Under the pieces are notes generated by a model. The model worked only from the letters and a program-made list of their open reading frames with translations, did not search any database and had not been told where the DNA came from. Below, one piece after another: positions 1 to 7,625 of a DNA stretch of 14,549 bases. Made by a program: the position numbers and the translations under genes. Numbering within the stretch: the stretch's first letter is position 1; the number at the start of each line of letters is the position of its first letter. Where the stretch lies: positions 1-14,549 of the forward strand of contig DGXM01000189.1 of the NCBI GenBank assembly GCA_002396325.1, written 5' to 3'. Origin of the DNA: Treponema sp. UBA4232 (GTDB lineage: Bacteria > Spirochaetota > Spirochaetia > Treponematales > Treponemataceae).

Positions 1-147
1 CTTGACAAACTCGCCGGTGAGCCTGTGGATATTCTGGTTAACCATAAGCCGATTGCAAAGGGAGAAGTCGTGGTTATCGATGAGAACTTCGGTGTCCGCG
101 TTACTGAAATTCTTCCTGCCATCGAGCATGTGACAAGTCAGATGTAA
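1..147 (+). CDS. fliN: FliN, flagellar motor switch protein (C-terminal fragment)
   Basis: This is the last 48 codons of a gene that begins before the window, ending at TAA. The visible part is the C-terminal half of a SpoA (FliN/FliM C-terminal) domain: it reads LDKLAGEPVDILVN, then a KGEVVVIDENFGVRVTEI segment, the typical beta-strand core with the conserved GEVVV and FGVR elements. FliN forms the lower ring of the cytoplasmic C-ring; it takes part in switching rotation and in docking the FliH/FliI export ATPase. In spirochetes a longer version is often named FliY, and the missing N-terminus prevents choosing between the two names. It lies immediately upstream of fliO, the usual order in flagellar operons. 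Identification is secure from the domain and context. Confidence 0.93.
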   Translation, partial: LDKLAGEPVDILVNHKPIAKGEVVVIDENFGVRVTEILPAIEHVTSQM

Positions 148-234
148 GGAATCTGCAGAAACGGGAATTCTGTAAGTTTCATTGTTACGGGAGTCTCTGA
201 AAACATCAGTATTTAGAGATGACCTTATGCAAAA

Positions 235-266
235 ACACCGGTTGGTCCTAAAAAATCAGCTGGTGT
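235..266 (+). promoter_or_regulatory. Hairpin upstream of fliO, possible attenuator or processing site
   Basis: ACACCGGTTGGT (235-246) can pair with ATCAGCTGGTGT (255-266) over 12 base pairs, three of them G-U, around an 8-base A-rich loop. The arms sit in the 140-base gap between fliN and fliO. A TTTTT run follows at 275-279, about 8 bases after the stem, which is too far for a textbook intrinsic terminator but compatible with a weak one. The flanking AAAA (231-234) and TTTG (268-271) could lengthen the stem with a bulge. A role in reducing fliO expression relative to fliN, or in mRNA processing, is inference. Confidence 0.45.
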
Positions 267-287
267 CTTTGTCGTTTTTAGTAATGG

Positions 288-983
288 GTGGGGGAACAAA
301 AAATTAACTCAAAAAGATTGTCAGCGGTGTGCATCGCCGTATTCGCAGCCTGTATTTCACTTTGGACGGTGGGAGCACAGACAGTGTCTTCCGCAGTAAA
401 TGAAGTCTCAACGGATGGAACCTCAGATAGCGTTGTGCTTGAGGATGAAAGTTCCATCGTTCTGAATGCCTCGGATTCGGCGGAACAGCCGGGGCGGCGC
501 GGCTCAAACGCACTTTCAACGGTGTGGGTGTTTTTGCGCATGGTTCTGGTGCTTGCCATAGTCCTTGCCGTTATATGGATAATTTTCAAACTTCTCAAGC
601 AGACCACCGATAAAACCGACACGAGCGACCAGTTCCTCCGAAAAGTCGCCTCGATTACAATCAGCCCGGGGAAATCCGTTCAGGTTGTGACTCTTGTGGA
701 CAGGGCCTTTTTGATTGGAGTGGCAGACGGTTCAATTTCCCTTCTTGCTGAAATCGATGACGAGGAAATGATAAACGCAATGAATCTCCATGCAGACAGA
801 ATGGCCAACGCTCCAAGGCCGAAGAATTTTTCCGAAGTGCTTGAAATGTTTATGCCCAAGAAAAATATACAGCCGGTAAGACGGGAAAAAAGCAAAAATG
901 TTTTCAATGACGGCAATGCGGAACAGATTCTTGCTTCCCTCAAGAAACAGAGTGAACGTATGAACAGGGAGGATGAGCAATGA
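288..983 (+). CDS. fliO: FliO, flagellar export gate assembly protein
   Basis: FliO is a small, poorly conserved membrane protein that helps assemble the FliP ring of the flagellar type III export gate. The protein has an N-terminal hydrophobic segment preceded by Lys/Arg (about residues 11-30, signal-peptide-like), a Ser/Thr-rich linker, one strong membrane helix (about residues 79-104, WVFLRMVLVLAIVLAVIWII), and a cytoplasmic domain with the FliO-like pattern of a SPGKSVQVVTLVDRAFLIGV stretch. The charged tail is rich in Lys/Glu. The call rests on this layout and on its position between fliN and fliP; its stop overlaps the fliP start (ATGA at 980-983). The start is uncertain: GTG 288 has no clear ribosome binding site, while a strong GGGTGGGGG (286-294) lies downstream of it and faces no ATG, GTG or TTG at normal distance. 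Confidence 0.85.
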   Translation: MGEQKINSKRLSAVCIAVFAACISLWTVGAQTVSSAVNEVSTDGTSDSVVLEDESSIVLNASDSAEQPGRRGSNALSTVWVFLRMVLVLAIVLAVIWIIFKLLKQTTDKTDTSDQFLRKVASITISPGKSVQVVTLVDRAFLIGVADGSISLLAEIDDEEMINAMNLHADRMANAPRPKNFSEVLEMFMPKKNIQPVRREKSKNVFNDGNAEQILASLKKQSERMNREDEQ

Positions 984-1834
984 AATATTTTTCGTCAAAA
1001 ATAAAAAAATCGCTTCCCAGAATTGCTGTGATTGCGGCTTTTCTGTGTCTTTGCGTTATGCCTGTGGCCTCGCAGTCTTCAGGAAACGAAAATTTCCCTG
1101 CAGGCTCCACAAACGGGACTACGGAAATGAGTCAGCGTGTCACGGGGATCGACATACCGAACATAGAATTTTCGGCAAAGGCACCGCAGACTGGAAAGGA
1201 AGTTGCGTTCAGCGTGCAGCTTCTTCTCATGCTCACACTTCTTTCTCTTGCTCCCAGTCTCATAATCCTCACTACAACATTTCTGCGTTTCAGCATCGTG
1301 CTTGATTTCATAAAGAGGGCTCTTTCACTGCAGCAGGTTCCTCCGACCGCGGTGTTGAACGGAATTGCCCTGTTCATGACGCTTTTCTGCATGTGGCCCA
1401 CTTTCAAAAATGTGTACGACAATTCTTTCAAACCGCTTTCAAGCAATGAAATCACTCTTACCGAAGCCTACGCAAAGGCGGAAGCACCCATACGTCTTTT
1501 TATGTATCATCAGATGGAAGACGACACAAGTTATATTGCCACTTTCATGTCGATGGTGAGCGACAAAAGACCGCGCACTCTTTCGGATGTTCCGACTTAT
1601 GTTTTGATTCCGGCCTACATTCTTCACGAACTCACGGTTGCCTTCAAGATAGGCGTGCTTTTGTACATTCCATTCATTATAATAGATATGGTCGTGGCAT
1701 CAATCCTTATGAGCATGGGTATGATGATGCTGCCTCCTGTGCAGATTTCCATGCCGTTCAAACTTATGCTTTTCGTGCTTGTTGACGGATGGGGACTTCT
1801 TACGACTCAACTGTTCCGCGGCGTCGGACTTTAG
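980..1834 (+). CDS. fliP: FliP, flagellar type III export gate protein
   Basis: FliP forms, with FliQ and FliR, the helical export gate in the centre of the MS ring through which rod, hook and filament subunits leave. The 284-residue product starts with a cleavable signal peptide (KKSLPRIAVIAAFLCLCV then a VASQ cleavage-like site), as is typical of FliP. It continues with membrane helices near residues 75-105, 112-135 and 205-235, and a C-terminal hydrophobic region. Family hallmarks are the FLRFSIVLDFIKRAL and QVPPTAVLNGIALFMT segments and the methionine-rich MGMMMLPPVQISMPFKLMLF stretch; methionines near this place form the gasket of the gate in Salmonella. Its start codon overlaps the fliO stop, suggesting translational coupling, and fliQ follows after 17 bases. 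Confidence 0.97.
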   Translation: MKYFSSKIKKSLPRIAVIAAFLCLCVMPVASQSSGNENFPAGSTNGTTEMSQRVTGIDIPNIEFSAKAPQTGKEVAFSVQLLLMLTLLSLAPSLIILTTTFLRFSIVLDFIKRALSLQQVPPTAVLNGIALFMTLFCMWPTFKNVYDNSFKPLSSNEITLTEAYAKAEAPIRLFMYHQMEDDTSYIATFMSMVSDKRPRTLSDVPTYVLIPAYILHELTVAFKIGVLLYIPFIIIDMVVASILMSMGMMMLPPVQISMPFKLMLFVLVDGWGLLTTQLFRGVGL

Positions 1835-1851
1835 TGTAAAGGGGGGAGTAT

Positions 1852-2118
1852 ATGACAGTAGGTGACATCGGCCAGCTTATGAGGGAAGGAATCTTCCAGG
1901 TGTTTCTTCTCTGTGCCCCTGTTTTGGGAGCAGCCGTTATAATAGGACTCATAGTCGCAATTTTTCAGGCAATAACTTCCATTCAGGAACAGACACTCAC
2001 TTTTCTTCCCAAGCTGCTTACAATACTTCTGATGCTTGCCCTTCTTGGAGGATGGATGTTCGGTGTGATGAGGACATATACAATCAATCTTTTGGAACAG
2101 ATTCCCGCTATGGGTTAG
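1852..2118 (+). CDS. fliQ: FliQ, flagellar type III export gate protein
   Basis: FliQ is the smallest export-gate subunit and wraps around the FliP/FliR core. The product is 88 residues, the normal family length, with two membrane helices (about residues 17-40 and 54-75). The conserved ALFQAITSIQEQTLTFLPK-type motif appears here as IFQAITSIQEQTLTFLPKLL. The start is fixed by a strong AAGGGGGGAG ribosome binding site at 1839-1848, a few bases before the ATG. It lies between fliP and fliR, as in nearly all flagellar operons. Confidence 0.97.
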   Translation: MTVGDIGQLMREGIFQVFLLCAPVLGAAVIIGLIVAIFQAITSIQEQTLTFLPKLLTILLMLALLGGWMFGVMRTYTINLLEQIPAMG

Positions 2119-2128
2119 GTAGGTGCCG

Positions 2129-2953
2129 ATGCTGGAGCAGATGGTTTCACAGGCACCGGTATTCCTTTTGGTGGCTGCGCGATGTTTTGCACTCATAATG
2201 ACTCTGCCTCTTTTTTCCGCACGTACAGTGCCGCGTGCAGCTAAAGTTGCCCTTGCAGGTTATCTTGCTTTTTTCATTTATCCCCGGGTTTCTCTTGATT
2301 CAGGCACATTCGCTTCTTACGCATCTTTCATATCTCCCGACGGCGCCTTCGATCTGAATTATATTTTCCTCGTGCTCGGCGAGGGCTTGATCGGAATCAT
2401 CATGGGACTTTACATCAGCATCATTTTCGCAGTCTTCAGTACAGCCGGACAGTTCTTTGCCTTCCAGATGGGATTTTCCGCAAGTGAAGTTTACGATGCA
2501 ATGAGTCAGGTGGAAAATCCTCTTATGGGCCAGTACCTGAACCTTATCGCAATGCTTGTCTTCATGCAGAATCACTGGTTCCAGACTCTCTTCACGGGGG
2601 CCCTTGCAACCAGCTTTAAATCGATAAGCGCATTTTCAATCGTGACGCACAATTCGGAACTGGTGCGTTTTATGCTTTCAGGACTCACCACGCTTTTCCG
2701 CGACTCGCTTGTGATTGCCCTTCCGCTGATGGGAGTTCTCTTCCTTATAAACGTGGCAATGGGTATTCTTTCAAAGGCCGCTCCTCAAATGAATCTTCTT
2801 GCCGAGGGATTTCCTGTTCTTATCCTTACGGCTTTCTTTGTTCTCACTCTGATTATGCCTCAGTTCACGGATTATTTCATCCAGAGTTTCCGCACAGGAT
2901 TCGCCCGTCTTGAAAATCTTTTCGTGAGTCTCGGCGGTGGAGGCGTGCAATGA
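2129..2953 (+). CDS. fliR: FliR, flagellar type III export gate protein
   Basis: FliR completes the FliP5-FliQ4-FliR1 export gate. The product is 274 residues, close to the family norm, and is almost wholly hydrophobic, with about six membrane segments. FliR-type features include an early FLLVAARCFALIMTLPLFSA segment, a central GEGLIGIIMGLYISIIFAVF helix followed by AGQFFAFQMGFS, and a late APQMNLLAEGFP motif. I chose ATG 2129 over the in-frame GTG at 2123 because AGGTAGG (2117-2123) sits about 5 bases before the ATG and would overlap the GTG. It starts 10 bases after fliQ, and its stop overlaps the flhB start (ATGA, 2950-2953). Confidence 0.96.
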   Translation: MLEQMVSQAPVFLLVAARCFALIMTLPLFSARTVPRAAKVALAGYLAFFIYPRVSLDSGTFASYASFISPDGAFDLNYIFLVLGEGLIGIIMGLYISIIFAVFSTAGQFFAFQMGFSASEVYDAMSQVENPLMGQYLNLIAMLVFMQNHWFQTLFTGALATSFKSISAFSIVTHNSELVRFMLSGLTTLFRDSLVIALPLMGVLFLINVAMGILSKAAPQMNLLAEGFPVLILTAFFVLTLIMPQFTDYFIQSFRTGFARLENLFVSLGGGGVQ

Positions 2954-4041
2954 GTCAGATTGACCTGCAGTGGTTTGCCCCCGAAGATGAGGGACGAACA
3001 GAGGAACCCACCGAACATAAACTCCGTAAACAGCGTGAGGAAGGCCGTGTTGCCAAAAGTCCTGAGCTGAACGGTTCGCTTGTTTTTTTGGGAGGTGTGC
3101 TGCTTCTTGTTGCACTTGCCCCGTGGATGGAAAGGCAGCTTGAAGAAATGTTGATTTTCTTTTTTAACAACGTAGGTCATTCGAAGGTGGACGACGTGCA
3201 GTTTGCCGTGGTCTTTGCCAGATATTTTCTTCTGCTTGTGATTCCCTTCTGCATCGTGGGCTTTATTGTGGGCGTTGTGGCGAATCTTGTTCAGAATAAA
3301 GGCTTCATCTTTTCAATGAAACCTATTGAGCCGAAATTCGACCGCATTGTTCCTCATCTGGGTCAGTATTTTCAGAGGACTTTGTTTTCGTTTACGGCTG
3401 TCTTCAATATGATAAAGTCCATCGTCAAGGTGATAGTAATAGCAATCATTGCTTTTGTAATCATCAGGTCGGATATTGATGCCATTCTCTCGAGTCAGCA
3501 TGTGCCGGGACCGATGCTTGCCCTGCAGCGTTTTTCAAAGACCGCTTCCATAATGCTGATTGTTGCCGGTGTTATTCTGGTTGGAATCGGTGTGCTTGAC
3601 TTCTTTGTGCAGAAAAGAGATTTCAAGAGACAGAACAAGATGACAAAACAGGAGGTCAAACAGGAATTCAAGGAACTTGAGGGAGACCCCGAGGTGAAGA
3701 GCCATTTGGATCAGGCACAGCGTGAGATGCTTTCCCAGAATATACCGAAGGCTGTGAAAGAAGCTGATGTCGTGATAACGAACCCGACTCATTTTGCGGT
3801 TGCGGTTCAGTGGGAGCGTGGTGTTCAGGAAGCTCCTGTGGTTACGGCAAAGGGAGAGGATATGACTGCCCAGAACATGAAGCGCATTGCAAGGGAAAAC
3901 AATGTGCCTTTGATGGAAAACAGGCCTCTGGCGCGTGGATTGTATCACGATGCCAAGGTGGGCGACATAATTCCTGAAGCATATTGGCGTGCAATTGCCA
4001 TTATTTATGCCCAAATAGGATTTATGGACAAAAAAAATTGA
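2950..4041 (+). CDS. flhB: FlhB, export substrate-specificity switch protein
   Basis: FlhB sits beside the FliPQR gate and switches export from rod/hook to filament subunits after cleaving itself. The 363-residue product has the conserved N-terminal EEPTEHKLRKQREEGRVAKS motif (about residues 18-37), four membrane helices spread over about residues 43-230, and a cytoplasmic C-terminal domain. The autocleavage motif NPTH is intact at residues 278-281 (codons from 3781), so normal processing between Asn and Pro is expected. The end of the domain carries the usual PLARGLY and VGDIIPEAYW elements. It is translationally coupled to fliR. There is no long proline-rich tail after the domain. Confidence 0.97.
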   Translation: MSQIDLQWFAPEDEGRTEEPTEHKLRKQREEGRVAKSPELNGSLVFLGGVLLLVALAPWMERQLEEMLIFFFNNVGHSKVDDVQFAVVFARYFLLLVIPFCIVGFIVGVVANLVQNKGFIFSMKPIEPKFDRIVPHLGQYFQRTLFSFTAVFNMIKSIVKVIVIAIIAFVIIRSDIDAILSSQHVPGPMLALQRFSKTASIMLIVAGVILVGIGVLDFFVQKRDFKRQNKMTKQEVKQEFKELEGDPEVKSHLDQAQREMLSQNIPKAVKEADVVITNPTHFAVAVQWERGVQEAPVVTAKGEDMTAQNMKRIARENNVPLMENRPLARGLYHDAKVGDIIPEAYWRAIAIIYAQIGFMDKKN

Positions 4042-4060
4042 TAAAAAACGAAGTTCGGCA

Positions 4061-4089
4061 TTGAAAATTTGCAGAATATAGCTTAAAAT
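4061..4089 (+). promoter_or_regulatory. Putative sigma70 promoter for flhA
   Basis: TTGAAA (4061-4066) and TAAAAT (4084-4089) are separated by 17 bases; each matches the vegetative consensus at five of six positions. The predicted start near 4096 would give a transcript with a very short leader containing the AAAGGGTGGGGA ribosome binding site (4094-4105) just before the flhA ATG. The 69-base gap between flhB and flhA is otherwise empty, unlike the overlapping genes on either side. It would allow flhA-flhF-flhG to be transcribed separately from the upstream operon. Confidence 0.55.
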
Positions 4090-4110
4090 AGTTAAAGGGT
4101 GGGGACTCAG

Positions 4111-6261
4111 ATGCCAGAAAGAAATAGGCAAGATTCAAAAAGAAAAATTAATTTGACAAGTACGCTTCAAGATGCCGCGGTGCCTGTAGCAGTTGTTGTT
4201 ACAGTGCTCATGATGTTCATTCCGTTGCATAAGGTGGTAGTGGATGTGGCCATGGTTTTGAATTTGGCCGTTTCCCTCATCATCCTTCTTACGGTTATTT
4301 ACACGAAAAGGGCTTCAGACTTCACGTCGTTTCCACGTGTAACACTGCTTGTGACTCTGTTCGGACTCGCAATAAACATTGCGTCAACCCGTCTCATACT
4401 TACGCATCCCGTTGTGGGAAAATACGAGATTGGAAACATGCCGGGTCAGAGCTCAATGGTTCAAGCCTTCGCAAGCATTGTGACGGGAAACAGCATAGTC
4501 GTGGGTTTCGTCATCTTCATCATCCTGATTGTGGTTCAGGTGATTGTTGTCACAAAGGGTGCGGGACGTGTTTCTGAAGTAAGCGCGCGTTTCACTTTGG
4601 ACAGCATGAACAGCAAGATGTTCGATGTTCAGAATGAATTGAACTCTGGCGCAATCACAGAAGAGGAAGCCGCAAAAAGAAAGCAGCAGATCAGAAACGA
4701 GATTGACTTTTACGGAGCCATGGACGGAGCCTCGAAATTCGTGAGCGGAAACGTCAAGGCTGGTATATTCATTACGATAGTGAACCTTGTGGGTGGAATC
4801 ATCACCGGCGTGGTGTTCGGTAATTCCACTGTGGGCGATGCATTCAACAATTATGCCGCCCTCACGATAGGTGACGGACTTATGTCTCAGCTTCCGGCAC
4901 TTATGCTTTCGTTTGCAACAGGTATCCTTGTCACAGGCTCGTCTGCGGAAGAGGTCATCGGGGATCAGCTCAAACGCAATTTCTCCGTCAGCGGAACAGT
5001 CTACGTCATTGTCGGTGCGGCGCTTCTTGCCTTGGGAATAGCATTCTTCGGTTCCGCCACATTCGTGCTTGTGCCTATTGGAGCTATCTTCATTTACGTG
5101 GGAACACGCATGCAGAAAATGCAGAAGGCCGAAAAGGCGAAGGAAGAGGCTGCAAAGGCTGCTGCAAAGGGGTCGAAAAAGTCAGGCTCAAGTCCCGACG
5201 AAGTCTCCCCGATTGTCTCGCTGGATCCTCTTTCCCTGGACCTCGGATATGCATTGGTTCCTCTCGTGGACCGTGAAAAGGGTGCCGAACTTTTGGAGCG
5301 TGTCACGAGAATCAGGCGTGAGCAGGCACTTGACCTTGGTCTGGTTGTTCCTCCGATCCGCATCCGTGACAGCATGAGCATTGAGCCGGAAGAGTATTCA
5401 TTCAAAATCCGTGGAATTGAAGCCGGAAGAAGCCGTCTCAAACTCGGATACTATATGTGCCTCAACACTGGTGGAATCAAAAAGGAAAATCTTCTTTCAG
5501 GTGAAAAGACTTATGACCCTGCTTTCGGAATGGAAGCGATCTGGGTGCCTGAATCAAAGAGAGCCGAAGCCGAGCGCGTGGGATATGCGGTTGTCGATCC
5601 GCCTACAATCATTGCGACACATCTTACTGAAATCATCCGCCGTCATGCTTCAGACATTTTGAGCCGTCAGGAAGTCAGTTCGATTATCAACAAAGTCAAG
5701 GAAACGAATCCCGTTGTTGTCGAGGAAGTTCTCAATGGTCCTGACAAGCTCACTTACGGTCAGATTGAGGCCGTGCTCAAGGCATTGCTGGACGAACAGG
5801 TGAGCATCAGAAATATGGTTGTCATCCTTGAAACACTGGCAAACTTTTCTTCCATTACAAAGGACACCTGGCTTCTTGCGGAAAAAGTGCGTCAGGCTTT
5901 GGGTGCACAGATTTGTCTCCAGTATGCGAACGAAAACAAAGTGCTTCCGGTGTTGATGATGTCTCAGGCCCTTGCGCAGAAACTGAACGACCACCGTACC
6001 GTGATTGCCGGTCAGAAGCCGTTTGTCGCCATGGATCCGGTGGAAACAAGAAAATATCTTGATGCGATGAGTGCCTCAATTGCTGCCGTGCGTGATAGGA
6101 ATTATCTGCCCATAATTCTTTGTCCTGATGAAGTGCGTCAGCTGGTCAAGGCGTCGATAGAGCGCGAAATGCCGAATGTGGTTGTTATTTCGCTTAGTGA
6201 GGTGATGGCGGCTGGTCGTGACATAAAAGTTGAGAGGCTAGGGGATATCGATGTACAATGA
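4111..6261 (+). CDS. flhA: FlhA, flagellar export gate and chaperone docking protein
   Basis: FlhA forms the nonameric ring of the export gate; its membrane part couples export to the proton gradient and its cytoplasmic part docks substrate-chaperone complexes. The 716-residue product has eight membrane helices in about residues 18-325, interrupted by the FHIPEP loop (about 150-220), then a Lys/Ala-rich linker (about 335-365) and the large cytoplasmic domain. The NIASTRLILTHP and ITKGAGRVSEVSARFTLDSM segments are diagnostic. I chose ATG 4111 rather than the in-frame GTG 4099 because AAAGGGTGGGGA ends 5 bases before this ATG. Most charged residues reported as important in the Salmonella loop are present (R153, R160, D164, D205, K209, D255), but the counterpart of Salmonella D208 is Asn214. 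The 3' end overlaps flhF by 11 bases. Confidence 0.97.
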   Translation: MPERNRQDSKRKINLTSTLQDAAVPVAVVVTVLMMFIPLHKVVVDVAMVLNLAVSLIILLTVIYTKRASDFTSFPRVTLLVTLFGLAINIASTRLILTHPVVGKYEIGNMPGQSSMVQAFASIVTGNSIVVGFVIFIILIVVQVIVVTKGAGRVSEVSARFTLDSMNSKMFDVQNELNSGAITEEEAAKRKQQIRNEIDFYGAMDGASKFVSGNVKAGIFITIVNLVGGIITGVVFGNSTVGDAFNNYAALTIGDGLMSQLPALMLSFATGILVTGSSAEEVIGDQLKRNFSVSGTVYVIVGAALLALGIAFFGSATFVLVPIGAIFIYVGTRMQKMQKAEKAKEEAAKAAAKGSKKSGSSPDEVSPIVSLDPLSLDLGYALVPLVDREKGAELLERVTRIRREQALDLGLVVPPIRIRDSMSIEPEEYSFKIRGIEAGRSRLKLGYYMCLNTGGIKKENLLSGEKTYDPAFGMEAIWVPESKRAEAERVGYAVVDPPTIIATHLTEIIRRHASDILSRQEVSSIINKVKETNPVVVEEVLNGPDKLTYGQIEAVLKALLDEQVSIRNMVVILETLANFSSITKDTWLLAEKVRQALGAQICLQYANENKVLPVLMMSQALAQKLNDHRTVIAGQKPFVAMDPVETRKYLDAMSASIAAVRDRNYLPIILCPDEVRQLVKASIEREMPNVVVISLSEVMAAGRDIKVERLGDIDVQ

Positions 6262-7588
6262 CAAAATTGATTCAAGACAGATGATTATTGAAGGTCCTAC
6301 ACTTGAGGACTGCAAGGTCCGTCTTTACCAGAGATATGGAAACCGGTATCAGATTATCAGTCACCGTGTTGAGCTGAAGGGGGGAATACTCGGCTTCGGA
6401 CAGAAAGAGGTTGTGTGCGCCAATTATGTCGTGGACGAGCGTTTCGGGATGGGACAGTCACCCTCGAATGGAAATTACGGAATGTCCAGAGCGAATTCGT
6501 ATACCGACAGGACCGTTTATTCCGGCGGACAGGAGACTCCGAATCAGATTTCAGCAGGCCAGGATTTTGCCAACCGCCGCGATGAATTTCTGAAGAATCA
6601 GCTTGGAAGCGGAGGTACAATCACAAATCTCATGCAGATGGCGAACCTGAGCAAGCAGATTCAGACAATTGCGCAGGACATCAACTCAATCAAAGAGGCG
6701 ACTTCAGGAAAGGAACTTCATCCCACAATCAGAAAGATTGACAGCTATCTTGAGCAGAATGAATTCACACAATCTTATATAGAAAAAATCAACGCGAGAA
6801 TCCGCAATGAACTCACCTATGAGGATTTGGACGACTTCGATCTTGTTCAGAATCATGTTGTGGACTGGATTGCAGATTCAATCGCCGTGGCACCGAAATT
6901 CAGCAAGTCAAAAAAGAACTGCCACACAATAATCATCGTGGGACCGACGGGTGTTGGAAAAACCACAACGGTTGCGAAGATGGCTGCCAAACTTAAACTC
7001 GCGGCGAAAAACAAAAAGCTTCCGTCTCCCGTGATTCAGATGATCACGACGGACACAATGAAAGTGGGTGCCGAGGAACAGCTTGAACACTACGGTGGAA
7101 TAATGGGCGTGAATGTGACCCGTGCAATGACTACGGAGGATTTGAAGGATCTTTACGATTCATACAAGTCCGATGTGGATTTTATTTTCATCGACACAAG
7201 CGGATACAGCCCCAGGGATTTTGAAAACATCGGGAAGATGCGTACTCTGCTCGATGTTGACGGAATGAAGGCCGACATTTATCTGGCCGTGAGTGCCACA
7301 ACGAAGCCAAAGGATTTGGAAAACATACTTAGAAATTTTGAGCCCTTCAATTTCAGGAGTGTGATAATCACAAAATGCGATGAGACTCTTTCGTACGGAA
7401 ACGTGCTCAGTGTGCTTTTCGAAAAAAACAAATCAATCTCCTGGCTTACAACAGGGCAGAATGTGCTTCATTCGCTTGAGCGTGCCCATCCGATGCATTT
7501 TCTGAAATATCTTACCGGTTTCACGGTTGACAAAGACCATATTTTGGAAAAGTACGGTCCTGAAGAGGAAGCGGAAGAATCACAGTAA
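6251..7588 (+). CDS. flhF: FlhF, SRP-type GTPase for flagellar placement
   Basis: FlhF is the third SRP-family GTPase, beside Ffh and FtsY, and sets the site and number of flagella at the cell pole. The 445-residue product has an N-terminal domain starting EGPTLEDC (residues 14-21) and ending GGILGFGQKEV (44-54), a Gln/Asn/Ser-rich linker (about 70-110), a helical N domain (about 130-220), and the G domain. G-domain motifs are G1 GPTGVGKTTT at 231-240, the TTDTMKVGAEEQL element around D268, G3 DTSG at 315-318, and G4 TKCD at 374-377. G3 continues YSP where many homologues have Arg, a mild variant. Its start lies inside flhA (11-base overlap), so translation is probably coupled. It is followed by its partner flhG after 37 bases. 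Confidence 0.95.
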   Translation: MYNDKIDSRQMIIEGPTLEDCKVRLYQRYGNRYQIISHRVELKGGILGFGQKEVVCANYVVDERFGMGQSPSNGNYGMSRANSYTDRTVYSGGQETPNQISAGQDFANRRDEFLKNQLGSGGTITNLMQMANLSKQIQTIAQDINSIKEATSGKELHPTIRKIDSYLEQNEFTQSYIEKINARIRNELTYEDLDDFDLVQNHVVDWIADSIAVAPKFSKSKKNCHTIIIVGPTGVGKTTTVAKMAAKLKLAAKNKKLPSPVIQMITTDTMKVGAEEQLEHYGGIMGVNVTRAMTTEDLKDLYDSYKSDVDFIFIDTSGYSPRDFENIGKMRTLLDVDGMKADIYLAVSATTKPKDLENILRNFEPFNFRSVIITKCDETLSYGNVLSVLFEKNKSISWLTTGQNVLHSLERAHPMHFLKYLTGFTVDKDHILEKYGPEEEAEESQ

Positions 7589-7625
7589 AAAAGGAATCAG
7601 TATCAAAGTATAAAGCGGGTAGACT

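Noticed and set aside
973..1305. Alternative + strand frame overlapping the start of fliP
   Set aside because: It is out of frame with fliP, which has an unmistakable product; the composition is Cys/His/Arg-rich, typical of a shifted frame.
3535..4131. Minus-strand open frame (198 codons) antisense to flhB
   Set aside because: It mirrors the conserved flhB coding region, with no family features or ribosome binding site; it is a shadow of flhB codon use.
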